From the NCBI RefSeq assembly GCF_932276165.1, contig NC_064012.1, forward strand, positions 14,267,501-14,331,500: DNA of 64,000 nt, in the 5' to 3' direction. The stretch comes from Plutella xylostella. Lineage: Eukaryota > Arthropoda > Insecta > Lepidoptera > Plutellidae. Positions 54,241 to 64,000 of this stretch are shown here, one piece after another (within the stretch, counting starts at the first letter, position 1; each line of letters opens with the position of its first letter). The notes beneath the pieces are model-generated. The model searched no databases and had not been told where the DNA came from. It worked only from the letters and a program-made list of their open reading frames with translations. A program made the position numbers and the translations under genes.

Positions 54241-54960
54241 TCAAACTTTTTAATCACTTCTGCAATTCCTATCTGTTATTACAATAAAATAATATTAGTT
54301 TTCGTTTTTAATAGATGTGTAAAACTGTTCAGGAAAATAAAATTATTATATATTATACAAGTATTTATATTTTTTGACAGTTTCATCGGTATTGTGAGTA
54401 GCTCTAGAATTCGCAAATTCAATTTGGTTTCTTCTTACCCCTAATTTGAACCGTAGACGATCGAATTGATATCATTAAAGTTCGGCTCACAGTAGTCGCA
54501 GTACCCATGCTATGCTACCTAAATCGTCGAGCATTATAACTTATGCTAGCATAGCATGCTATTTTTCTCTTTGAATATCTAACATTTAAGAATGCAGTTT
54601 TTAAAACTTATGCCAATAGTTAAACTTTTATACTTAGCGAAAAAAACATAATGAGTCTTTTCCGTCGTTACGGCGTCGCACTTTACTTAGAAGTTGCACG
54701 CACCGTGCTAATTATTTCCACAACTACCCACGTTGAAAACTGAAGCCTTAATGCTACTGCAACATTTCCTACTACTGACTCATAAGGTAACCAGGGTGCT
54801 TATAAGCCCAGGGCGGTGCTATTAAATCATATTCTCATTAGCCGTTATATTTACTTGCCTCATAACGCTGTGCATGCGCGCTCACTCATATATAATTGTA
54901 TATAGCAAATAGCATGCTATAATGACTATGAATGTAGTATGTCCTTATTTAGTTGGATGT
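54241..54960. other. AT-rich non-coding DNA
   Basis: Contains several ATGCTA-type palindromic words (ATAGCATGCTAT near 54549 and 54909) but no gene. Confidence 0.4.
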
Positions 54961-54969
54961 TTCTTTAAA

Positions 54970-55314
54970 TTTTCGGCAGGGGTGAGACGCGGGGCGCGGG
55001 GGCCACAAGTGGGGTCAGCGTTGCCAACCCACGGCCCGCTTTGCATATACTTGTTGGAATTCAGCTCCCGTTGTTCTGACGTATGCCTTTTTCTGCTTCT
55101 CGTAGCGTTTAGCGCTGAAAAGACGGCATTTTTGTGTGTCCAAGATGTGTTTCAGGACAGTGAAGTAGTTGAGCGAGGTATTGTGAAAGTTGTGGAGCTA
55201 AAAAAAGTGAAATTCGTTTTTTTTGGCAAAAGTTTTCGTGAAAAATTTGTGGGGTAAAATGGGTATGTTCCGGTGGTTATACCACAATTTCGCCACAACC
55301 CGCTTATGCAGATC
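54970..55314 (+). promoter_or_regulatory. GC-rich upstream region with a 111-codon ORF
   Basis: A GC-rich patch at 54978-55045 (GGGGTGAGACGCGGGGCGCG) precedes the stronger island at 55315. An ORF with a genuine ATG runs 54922-55257, but the translation is Val/Phe/Cys-rich with no domain, and I regard it as incidental. The patch may be proximal promoter sequence. Confidence 0.3.
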
Positions 55315-55525
55315 ACCGTAAACCTATTTGGGTTATCGGGCGCGCATTCCGTCGGGTGTTGGCGGGCAACCCCGGGGTCGATAGCGGCACTACCACGAGA
55401 GACAGTGCCGAGTCGCGCTCAGTGAGTCGCCAGCAGCCGCGCCGAGTGGCTGTGTGGGCCGCGACCGCGCTCGCGACTACCCCGCTCCCCGCGTCGAAAC
55501 TATCCACAACTTCTACAAACTCAAG
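55315..55525 (+). promoter_or_regulatory. GC/CpG-rich island, probable promoter and non-coding first exon
   Basis: A sharply GC- and CpG-rich block (GGGCGCGCATTCCGTCGGGT, GCCGAGTCGCGCTCAGTGAG, GGGCCGCGACCGCGCTCGCG) in AT-rich surroundings. GCTCAGTGAG at about 55418 contains an Inr-like TCAGT. It ends CTACAAACTCAAG|GTCAGT at about 55525, a good splice donor. No ATG-initiated frame crosses it, so a 5' UTR exon fits best, with coding exons further right or beyond the window. The transcript itself is inference. Confidence 0.42.
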
Positions 55526-57113
55526 GTCAGTCATTTTTCACACATTCATTTTCTTACTATTTCTCCTTCTTGTAGCCTTCTTCTAATGCCAGCGAAAAAT
55601 GTCACCCCGTTTTCTTGCTTTCCTCCATGTGTTGTAATTGCAAGCCTCATTGTGGTTCTAACCTCTTGGTTCGGTTTTGTGTTTTGTAATGGGGCAATGC
55701 GTACAATGGCTCGTTTTTCTTTGACATGCAAACTTGCTTTCTGAGAATATTGCCTCAAGAATCACTTTGCATTTCTTGAAGTGAAAACTATCTGTGAAAA
55801 GAAATATTATTGTGAGCAGGAAAACTCTTTTACACCATGGGCTTAAGGAGGGTTAAGTTACCATGGGATGCGAGGGGTATCATAATAAGCTCTATGCCGT
55901 TTGCGGTAAGAGCCAGATTTGGCAGCGATTGAAAGCGATGCCACAAATCTTTCCTCATATTTAATAACTATCATGTTAGCTGAATTGAAAAGAAAAATTT
56001 ACAAGTAATTGAAACAAGACCTTTTTTGTAGAATATAAATATATTATATTAAGACGTTCCAATTGAATTACATCGCTGTAAGAAATTGAAAGCGATTTCT
56101 TCAGATTATTTAATTGTATACCAGACATTTTTTACCTCATGATTATGCCTTTTATAGTGAATAACCAAGTCTCATACTATACCCATATTTCAGTTCTAAA
56201 CATCAACAAAAAGGCAATATTTTATTTACTTACCGCTTTTTACATTCATTGATTGCGCTTTTGTCACCCCATTTCCATAAATAATTTCTGTGTCGTGTCT
56301 TTTATGTAGGATATATTTTATTTATTTACCTACAGCGATATTTAATAACCCGTCCACTAAGAAACTTCGGATTTTAGGAAAGAGTTTTTTCATGTTAAAA
56401 CTAAATCTATCATTGAATGGAATAATTACAAAGAATGGTAGGTAACTAATAATGCTATGTACTATATATATTATATATTACCCAGGGTGGAATCGAACCT
56501 GAAAGTGATGTACAATTTCATAATAAAAAATAGCCTTCCCACCTTTTTGTGCATAGGTAAATGCTGGCGATGGTTAATGTTTTTTTTAAAGCCTACTTGT
56601 TTTCTTACTGTTTATGGTATCAAGATTATCAATTAATTATTTTCTACATATTCTGTAAAATTATGAGTATGAAATAAATAATTCCGATTGCTTGAAAACC
56701 AAAGCTGCCTGTTGCAGTATTTACAAGAAAAAAATACTTATCTGAAGAAAAATAGATCATATTTGCGAATAAAAACCGCTTTAGAAGAATGATTACAGAT
56801 TTAAAACCACCCTACGTTGCTTAAATATAAATAATGTATGTAGTTAGACAAAAGAGTGTTCATTGGTGTTCATTTTGAACAACTTTGGTTCTTTGCATAA
56901 ATTTATGAAAAAATCTCTGTAAATATGATAAAATTTAAATTAAAAGCATTTTTTCCTTTTATTCACTTACAACGTTGTTTAGAATGCTTACTGGGGATAA
57001 TCCTTTTCGCTAACAATAACCTCTTTTAGACAACTTGTATTATAAAATGCTGGCGATAATATAACTGTGCGAAGCTGCCGCTCGGCGCTATCTGTTGATC
57101 CTTCGATTATTAA
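55526..57113. other. Non-coding DNA, possibly intron of the 55.3-kb unit
   Basis: AT-rich; no exon with a good acceptor and open frame was recognised. Short ORFs overlap the island edge only. Confidence 0.4.
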
Positions 57114-57263
57114 GGGCCAGTTTTTTGATCCCTAGTTAAGTCAACCATTGGTCAAAAATGGCTACCATTAGTTAAAATCCAACAAAATTCGTATGCAGCT
57201 GTCATGTTTGACAAGTGACTTGACTAATGGTTAAAGTTGACCACGGATCAAAAAACTTGACCT
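57114..57263. mobile_element. 150-bp MITE, GATCAAAAAAC-type ends
   Basis: Left GGGCCAGTTTTTTGATCC is mirrored by GGATCAAAAAACTTGACC. Inner words (AAGTCAACCATTGGTCA against TGACTAATGGTTAAAG) also pair, so much of it can fold back. Confidence 0.65.
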
Positions 57264-57286
57264 AAGACGTGCATTTAGGCTACTAA

Positions 57287-57559
57287 TACTCTCACGGGCA
57301 ATGAAAAAGTTCCAGTGAGAAAAGCACCAAGTTACTCATAAACGGAAAAAGTTACTAACGACGCCTTCTGCAATATTTAAGTACATTTAACAATCAGTAT
57401 ACTACCAACTAAAAAGCGTGAATATTTTATTAAAATTCATATTAATTGTTCTAAAAAAATTGGGCCGTTAGGTTTCAACATTAGGGTAGACCCGAGTCCG
57501 CTTTGTTCTATGGGTGTCAACATTTTGCAAGTGAAACTGTTTCTTTGCCCGTGAGTGTA
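57287..57559. mobile_element. CACTCACGGGCAATG family MITE, full length
   Basis: TACTCTCACGGGCAATGAAA at the left, TTTGCCCGTGAGTGTA at the right, with the family interior (CACCAAGTTACTCATAAACG). A ~35-bp insertion near 57485 (GTAGACCCGAGTCCGC) distinguishes this copy. Confidence 0.8.
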
Positions 57560-57688
57560 GAAAGAAAATAAAGATAATTTTCACACACTACATGATAGAA
57601 AGAACAAAGAAAGAAAGAAAATACATTTATTTCACACACACACGGAAACAAAACAAAAAATAAATAAATAAATAAATAAAAAAAAAAC
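57560..57688. repeat. Simple-sequence run
   Basis: AAAGAAAG-type, (AC)n and (AATA)n tracts lead into the poly-A side of the following SINE. Confidence 0.6.
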
Positions 57689-57937
57689 ACGCACTCACGC
57701 CTTGTACTAATGTACTCCCTTGCGGGGTAGGCAGAGGTGCATTGCTGCACCCACTTTTCGCCAGAGTGTATGTTAGTTCCAATGTAATAGGGGGCGGGCC
57801 TATTGCCATTTTACGGGCACATCCAAGACCCGAGAACAAATATCTGTGTTTAAACAAATATCTGCCCCGGCCGGGAATCGAACCCGGGACTATCGGCTCA
57901 GTAGTCAGGGTCACTAACCACTACGCCATTCGGTCGT
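57689..57937 (-). mobile_element. tRNA-derived SINE (GACCGAATGGCGTAGTGG family)
   Basis: Minus strand: head GACCGAATGGCGTAGTGGTT, B box GGTTCGATTCC, body as at 30557, tail AAGGCGTGAGTGCGTG and a T-rich end. It is close in sequence to the 30557 copy. Confidence 0.85.
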
Positions 57938-58024
57938 CTTCCCGGTGCAGAAACGGGTTCTAGCTCAGCTTGGTGCTATGATGATATTATATTTACAACA
58001 AAAAAAAATACATAGGTATATAAA

Positions 58025-58262
58025 ATATGCTCACAAGCTCACGACTCTCGAATGGGTGTCAGAGGTGACTCATCAGCGAGTCATCGCTTTTCCCTGTGCA
58101 TTAAATTTGTACTCACGTGATATATCGCGAGCCGTCTCACCGATTTTTTAAAAGTCAGACAGTTGTGAGTAGCAATGTCACATGCTTTTCGCTGTACATT
58201 AAATTGAACTCATGTGATAAATCGCGATTTCGCAATTCGTAACGCCGTTTTTGATAGAGTAC
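58025..58262 (+). mobile_element. TGTAATCCC-type repeat, internally duplicated
   Basis: CTCACGACTCTCGAATGGG, AGAGGTGACTCATCAGCGAG and TTTGTACTCACGTGATATAT match 45327. GCTTTTCGCTGTACATT and CTCATGTGATAAATCGCG then repeat the second half once more. Confidence 0.5.
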
Positions 58263-58740
58263 AGTGCACATAGTTTTTTTAAACAAAAAATTATAAATTA
58301 ACTAAAAAAAATCGTACATCAGTAAAATGCCCCATTCGGTACCTAATTATTTACAATTAATAGCTATTCGACATAGATTTATTATAATAATAAATTTCTA
58401 ATTTTAAATACGCAGAGCTTAAAACAATAAGCTGCTTTACCAATAATGAGCAAAATTGTTAATTCTAATAGTGCTGGTTTATGTATTATAAAATTTACTA
58501 AACACACTGTAAAACCCACACTAGGACTGCACTATTAACTTATTAACCACGCATATTAAGATTAAATATTCACTAACATTAACAGTGTACTTAGTATTTT
58601 ACCAGTAAAATGGACGATGCATTTTGTAAATCCCCATTAACAACTATATGTGGCTTTAGTGCGGATCAAAAGTTGCAAAATGTGTAGGGTAGGTATGTTA
58701 ACGAAGAGCTTGTGGTCTCGGAATAAACAAAGAAAATAAT
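58263..58740. other. AT-rich non-coding DNA
   Basis: Nothing identified. Confidence 0.45.
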
Positions 58741-58985
58741 ACGACGGCTGAGTGGTGTAGTCGTTAGTGACCCTGACTGCTATGCCGAAGGTCCCGGGTT
58801 CGATTCCCGGCTGGGGCAGATATTTGTTTAAAGACAGATATTCTTGGGTGTTGATATTTATATTTATTATGTATCTATCTATATATTTGTTTAGATATAT
58901 GAAAAACACAGGTTCTGCCTAGCTTGGGGTCGGATGGCCGTGTGTGAGATGTCCCCACATATTAATTTTATTTTATTTTATTTCT
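58741..58985 (+). mobile_element. tRNA-derived SINE, alternative tail
   Basis: Head ACGACGGCTGAGTGGTGTAG and GGTTCGATTCCCGGCTGGGG, then CAGATATTTGTTTAAAGACA as in the 30557 family. After about 115 bases it switches to a different end: GCTTGGGGTCGGATGGCCGT, GTGAGATGTCCCCACAT, then ATTTTATTTT. The same end is alone at 15489. Confidence 0.8.
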
Positions 58986-58989
58986 TTAA

Positions 58990-59049
58990 TACACTCGCTC
59001 GCGATGAAAAACTTCCAGTGACATAGCATTTTCATTGATCGCGAGTGTA
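58990..59049. mobile_element. 60-bp minimal CACTC..GAGTG MITE
   Basis: TACACTCGCTCGCGATGAAA and CATTGATCGCGAGTGTA are the two family ends with about 25 bases between them. It is the shortest copy in the window and directly abuts the preceding SINE. Confidence 0.65.
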
Positions 59050-60350
59050 CTTTAAATGGGTTGTAGAACAACATAATTATGTGCGGTCAATTTAATCTAA
59101 GCATATTCAAATATGAACAATGGGGTTAGTCATCTTACAAATTTTTATTAAAATTCCCCAAATTAAAAGTAACATGTTTGTTTAAGGGTCTGCAATAGGG
59201 AATCGAGGGTTGGCATTGTCATAGAATTATGTAGTAAATGATGCTCTACAGCCTTGAAAAAAATCACACAGGTAGTTGAAGAGTCTAGCTAGGTGCTGAA
59301 TCATTCGAATTTAAGTAAATGATTATGGATAACTGTAAATTAATTTCAGAATATCAAGAAAAACCAGTCAATCACACTCCCGTATTGTAACAACTGTGTC
59401 GTAATTATAAAGAATTTTCATATGATTTTTATCATATTATAAAGTTAAAGGCTTGGACTAGGCGCTAAATACCTTGTTTTTTAATAAACACACACTTATT
59501 TTGTGTAAATTAATCCCAAACTTGAGCAATTTTTTTCCCTCAAATCTTCATACAAATATCTATGGCGGCTTTCTGTGTTATAAAATCATAAACACAAGTG
59601 ACGTTTGACTCAGTTGACCGCTGGCCTCCAAAGAAGGGTCACGTCGGTTTAGGCAGCACTGACAGCTCGCGATCTTATCGTGTACAGATACAAAATCACT
59701 GCACATTGGTTGTCATTGCACTTTTTCAACTTTTATGACACCAACATAATTTAGCAGGAATATAGCGAATGGATCTAAGTGATGACAATACGCACGAACA
59801 TTAGGTTAGGGATCAAAAATACAGTCTCTTGGTGCTGGTTGAGGTATGGTCTCGTGAGGATCTGATGAGGGCAGTAACACGGTGGTGGCTCAATTTTATT
59901 TCAAAGATGTTAATAGCTAAAAGCATCGAGTTTGGGCTATTAAGTATGTTTTTCAGAGAGAGAGAAAGAGATTTTGTTTTTCCTCTGGATGTGTTAGGTT
60001 TACTGGGTTTACTAAGTTCATTCTGTTAATGGCATCAAGTTGTTATGTGTTCATAAGTAATAATTATTTATTAACAAAATGCTGTTGATTCTCCACGAAA
60101 ATGTAAAAATAAAAATAAAATAAATAAAAATAAATTCGTAACGTAAAATTGTCAATGACGGAATTTCTTCTATAGACAGTAGCCACAAAAAAAACAAACG
60201 ATAGATGGCGTGATTTGAAGATAAAGATACATTTTTTCGACACATAGACAGCAACAACAACAAAAAATACAGATTTAAAGAAAAGAAACACATACTTATA
60301 CAAAACAACAAAGAAAAAAAAAGGATACACATCAAAATAACTGGAAAAAA
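59050..60350. other. Non-coding DNA
   Basis: No supported gene. The hydrophobic minus-strand ORFs at 60051-60500 are translations of A-rich sequence plus the LINE tail that follows. Confidence 0.45.
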
Positions 60351-60560
60351 TATAAGCCCCAATTTACTTGTGTGGGACAGGGAGTACCATAATATTTTTT
60401 TGGGGTACTCCCCATCTATGCGAAATATAAGCTTGATATCTTTACCCGTTTCTGAGAAAAAGGGCGGTGACAGACAGTCAGTCAGACAGACGGACAACAA
60501 AGAGATCCTATAACGGTTGCTTTTTTTCTTTTGACGTTCGAAACCCTAAAATTAAGTAAA
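60351..60560 (+). mobile_element. LINE-type 3' tail
   Basis: GACAGTCAGTCAGACAGACG, GATCCTATAACGGTTGC and TTTGACGTTCGAAACCCTAA form a block I recall as a frequent insect retroelement 3' end. Clade not assigned. Confidence 0.45.
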
Positions 60561-60929
60561 AATATTATGCTGCCAAAAAATGTACTTACAGGTATTGAAA
60601 AAGCGGTATATAAACAAATTATACCAGCAGAGGGTTCACCATTTAGCTGAATGTTACTTAGAAAACGGCCTTGAGTGGCGGTCAAGTTGGTCCCCGCCTG
60701 CGATACTTTCCATTAACATTGGGACTCGTTTTCATGTTTTTAGCGTACAGTCAGGTTTTTAGTTTTTTATAATTGTATTTTTTTATTTGTAACATTTTAG
60801 TTGTTTTTATTTTATGAAATTTTACGTCGGTAGGTAGTTCATGATCATTTTTTATTTCAATAATTTTGGTGTTGTTATTTAAATACCTTCAATATGCATA
60901 TTTTTGTAATGTGAAAATCAAGTCCTTTC

Positions 60930-61195
60930 ATTTGATACCTTACACGGCAAAGTTGAATTATTATTTTTTCGATCATCACGTTATGTCCTCAAGAGGGCGC
61001 TATGTACATTTTAATGGAACGTCACATAGCCTGTAGCCATCGCGCCATCAATACGCTTCTAACAATACCTCATACATCAAAATCTATCAAGCCGTTTAGG
61101 CTACAGGAGGGAACAAAGAAACAGACAAACATACATATATACATACATACAATCAAAAAACATTACCCTCCTCCTTCGGCAGTCGGGTAAAAAGG
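60930..61195 (+). mobile_element. Second LINE-like 3' tail
   Basis: TCAAGAGGGCGCTATGTAC, TCTATCAAGCCGTTTAGGCT, ACAAAGAAACAGACAAACAT, then CATA repeats and CCTCCTCCTTCGGCAGTCGG. The order suggests a retroelement 3' end similar to the preceding one. Confidence 0.4.
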
Positions 61196-61205
61196 AGTAA
61201 GACAG

Positions 61206-61366
61206 GGGGTCATTCTGAACTTTTGCTCTACGAGTTTTGGAAATTAACAAAAAAAACCTTTTTCATAGAAACTTTGTTGGACATGTGACTTTTTACCATG
61301 GAAAACGAATATTTTTTTTCGCGAATTTGCAAATCTCGTAGAACAAAAGTTGTTCAGAATGACCCC
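61206..61366. mobile_element. 161-bp MITE, GGGGTCATTCTGAAC ends
   Basis: GGGGTCATTCTGAACTTTTG then CTCTACGAG at the left is mirrored by CTCGTAGAACAAAAGTTG and TTCAGAATGACCCC at the right. Inverted repeats of about 30 bp with one 3-base insertion; the AT-rich interior is non-coding. Confidence 0.85.
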
Positions 61367-63062
61367 TTGAGTCATCCCCTTTTGGCTTAGTATAGCCCTT
61401 TTGCGACACTATGTATTTACTTTGCTTTGTCGTCGGGGTTCAGTTGGCTGGAGGATGCCCGAAACTTATTATCTACACTTTAATACTTTTAGTTACCTTT
61501 CTACAAGTAAATACCACATTTGTTTGAGAAAGCTAATCGGGTTCCGAGTATAGAGTAAAGTGGCACCCCTTTTAATTTCTACTCTTTCCTGGTGCCTACC
61601 AGTGTAAGTAAGAATTATACTTACCTACTTACCCTAAAATCACCCAAAATGTACTTGAACATAATTGTCAATAAAGTTGGCGAGTAAAAGTTTATCGACC
61701 CACTGTGCAAACTTACATGTGTGCGTGTCACTGCGTGTGCTGTGTGAAGAGCATTGAAAACCCAAAATTGGCACGGCACGTCACCCTGTACGGGCCCTTA
61801 AATGGAGGAACCAACTTATTTTAGCAAACTTTCCAAAATATTTATGTATTTGAACTACTACTTTCAAAAGTTTGCAATGACCACCTGAGTCACCGCCTTT
61901 CAGTTTATTATATCACTTTAATACCCAGTATAAGTAACAAAATACTCAGCTACTTTTGATAGCTCGGTAGCCGAAAGTTAAAATCGAAAATCCAGTTACA
62001 TTCGTAATTTCGGCCTGTCCATCTGTCTGTCCGTCACTACGTCAGTCTATCCGTACGTCCAACCCACTTATTCCAAATCCAAAACTACGAAGACTACCAG
62101 AGCTGACTATCTCATGTCACAAACACAGTTTTAAAACCATTGAGCAACTGTAAAACTGGATTAATTCCCACTAAGGTAAAATAGACGTTTTTACGGCATT
62201 TTATCGCAAACAAAATCATATTGTCCAGTTCTTAACATGTAAACTTAACTAATATAAATAAAAAGGCATATTAAAAACGTCATTCGAACATACCTACTGA
62301 ATGCATTTATTCTTTAATTATATTAACGGTTTTTAACGGACTCTTGAAAACGTCCCGTATGTCACCTTTCCCTCATTTTACATGACAAAGAGGTACTTTA
62401 TATTACAATAATGACAGTCTTAAATTCATCTATTTATCCGAGTGAACCTTTTTTGTTAATGTTCGATAAAATATAAAAAATCACAGAAAGAACAAAGATC
62501 ACTACTTAAGTAGTGACACAAAAGAAGTGAAGAGCGAAAATGAGACGCGCTTCTTTCATTATTAAACAAACTCACCTTTTTAAGTGAATTTCAACAAGTC
62601 TACAGAGAAAATTACTTACAACTTTAATTTGAAACTAGCCGACAAATTTAACTCTAAGGTAGATACTGCATATTTATGCTACGAAACTAGTGGTCTATTA
62701 TACCGCTTATTAGAGTATATTTTGGAAATTATCATCATAACTTTACCGAATCACCCCTTTTATGATTTTGCGATTTTCACTATGTATGAATCAAATTTTA
62801 GGAGCTTACTGTGCTACCACTTAAAACTTTAAACACTGTTTAACAAGTGTTTAAACGAAATTTGACAGATTTTGTAGGCATTTGGCAGCGTTAAAATCTG
62901 TTAAATACTGCCTAAGTTTTTGGGGTCTACATCTATGGAATCTTACCTACAAACTAGTGAACGATCAACAATTACTTACTACTTATCTGAAATCAGTATG
63001 TCTCCGTGCAATATTGTACCACCCCGATGCATAAAAGGTTTAAAAGCGTAAGCTTCTAAAAA
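61367..63062. other. Non-coding DNA
   Basis: No supported gene. The 82-codon ORF at 62584 begins at a non-ATG codon and has no recognised domain. Confidence 0.45.
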
Positions 63063-63406
63063 TACACTCACGGGCAATGAAAAAGTTCCTCACAAAATAC
63101 CGACACTAAGCGCGTCTTGCACAACGAAGTTAAATAAAATTAAATAGTTTGTCTCTTGCTCTGACATTATACTGTCAGAGCAATAATTTCGGATTTAATT
63201 TTATTTAACTTTGTTGTGCAAGACGCCCTAAAAGACCCAATTTTTTCAAACATTTAATTCAAAATTTGAACTAAATACATCATCGTTAGTTGGTAATACT
63301 GTGATGCTTTGTTAAAAGTGATTTAATATTGCAGTAGGCGTTATTTACCTTTCCTTTTAACAGTAATTTGGTGCTTTCTCACTGGAACTGTTTCATTGCT
63401 CGTGTA
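63063..63406. mobile_element. CACTCACGGGCAATG family MITE with nested foldback
   Basis: TACACTCACGGGCAATGAAA opens it and TTCATTGCTCGTGTA closes it. Inside is a second inverted repeat, 63112-63145 against 63193-63226 (34-bp arms, one mismatch), whose loop holds a third small hairpin TTGCTCTGAC..GTCAGAGCAA. Confidence 0.8.
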
Positions 63407-63462
63407 ACCATTATTCTACAGAGTCAATAGAGAAATCTTCCAGAAATGCAAATATATTTTTA

Positions 63463-63682
63463 CTAGCTGTTCCCGCGCGCTTCGCTTCGCCTTAAAAAGT
63501 TTTCTCGTGGGAATTCCGGGATAAAAAGTAGCCTATGTTCTTTCCCAGGGTCTAGACCGTATGTATACCAAATTCATTCAGTAGTTTTGGCGTGAAAGAG
63601 TAACAGACAGACAGACAGACAGACAGACAGAAAGACAGACAGACAGACACAGTTACTTTCGCATTTATAATATTAGTTATGA
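63463..63682 (-). mobile_element. Helitron-like element with (CAGA)n
   Basis: On the plus strand it begins CTAGCTGTTCCCGCGCGC, continues TTCGCTTCGCCTTAAAAAG and AATTCCGGGATAAAAAGTAG, and ends CATTTATAATATTAGTTATG. A CAGA tetranucleotide microsatellite occupies 63605-63650. It is the longest copy of the family in the window. Confidence 0.65.
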
Positions 63683-63876
63683 TAAACTAAACATAAAAAC
63701 ATCCATACGGTCTGTAAGGCAGCAGCGAGTAGTAAATGGTTAAAGGGAAGAGGAGAAGTAACTTCCAAGTATTATTTCCCTCAAGACTTTCAAGTATTTT
63801 TCCGGTAAATAACACGCTATATAAAAGTGCAAAGGAATATAACGTAAACATTTTATTTGTTAAGTTAAGCTTTACA
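63683..63876. other. Non-coding DNA before the edge ORF
   Basis: AT-rich; no TATA or Inr motif I would support. Confidence 0.35.
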
Positions 63877-64000
63877 ATGTGTGCCGAAGAAAAGGCTTCG
63901 AAGGAAATCGTTTTCTCAATAACGAGGGATTATCCGTACATTGGTTGTTCGATTACAAAGACCGGGTGGCTGTTAAGTGAATATTATTATTTTAGAACTG
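63877..64000 (+). CDS. Possible 5' end of a gene cut by the window edge
   Basis: ATG at 63877 (context TTTACAATGTG) opens 41 codons without stop to the end of the window: MCAEEKASKEIVFSITRDYP, then YIGCSITKTGWLLSEYYYFR. The composition is balanced and the region is less AT-rich than its left flank. No domain can be assigned from so short a piece, and a frame of this length arises often by chance. Confidence 0.25.
   Translation, partial: MCAEEKASKEIVFSITRDYPYIGCSITKTGWLLSEYYYFRT

Noticed and set aside
54922..55257. ATG-initiated 111-codon ORF beside the GC island
   Set aside because: Val/Phe/Lys-rich end, no domain, no conservation evidence; kept only as part of the upstream region.
60051..60500. 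Hydrophobic minus-strand ORF resembling a membrane protein
   Set aside because: Hydrophobicity arises from poly-A/AAAT sequence on the plus strand, and the ORF overlaps a retroelement tail.
63605..63650. CAGA array as an independent satellite
   Set aside because: It is an internal microsatellite of the Helitron-like element.
1..64000. Endogenous virus or defence/toxin locus
   Set aside because: Apart from the gypsy gag-pol (no envelope ORF) no viral capsid, polymerase or toxin-like protein was seen in any frame.

Overview
This is a 64-kb stretch of AT-rich insect nuclear DNA, almost certainly from a moth or butterfly. The case rests on repeat content: several tRNA-headed SINE families with B boxes of the form GGTTCGATTCC, Helitron-like elements with CTTCGCTTCGCC near one end, RTE-type LINE tails ending in GAT repeats, many small inverted-repeat elements, and abundant TAGGTACCTA-type words. 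There is no sign of operons or bacterial genes, and no CRISPR array or viral genome. I cannot name the species.

Genes are sparse. The best host gene is a two-exon model at 17.9-19.1 kb (+): exon 1 17909-18081, a 198-bp GT-AG intron, exon 2 18280-19141, giving 344 residues with no product I recognise. Weaker host candidates are a minus-strand terminal exon at 27.75-27.95 kb, an internal exon at 52.24-52.42 kb (+) with a strong donor, a short possible exon at 15.2 kb, a GC-rich island at 55.3-55.5 kb that looks like a promoter plus non-coding first exon (+), and an ORF running off the right edge at 63.88 kb.

The largest coding unit is a complete Ty3/gypsy LTR retrotransposon (30845-35339, minus strand). 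It has two identical 108-bp LTRs, a GTTTT target duplication on both sides, and one uninterrupted 1376-residue gag-pol ORF. Short LTRs and a single fused ORF suggest the Mag lineage. It lies in a pile-up (28-36 kb) of SINE, LINE tail, a long inverted-repeat element and two arrays of the same 21-bp unit.

Other well-delimited elements are a 639-bp hAT deletion derivative (49257-49895) with an 8-bp duplication and a leftover transposase C-terminus; a foldback element (49.9-51.0 kb) that contains a SINE; an 823-bp inverted-repeat element with an internal 84-bp hairpin (44.5-45.3 kb); a pair of 213-bp Tc1/mariner-like MITEs (9.3 and 10.4 kb); eight copies of one MITE family with CACTCACGGGCAATG termini; and three copies of a SINE whose head resembles 5S rRNA rather than tRNA. 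I found no novel multi-gene system. The most unusual signals are the 5S-headed SINE, the paired 21-bp arrays and the nested palindromic elements.
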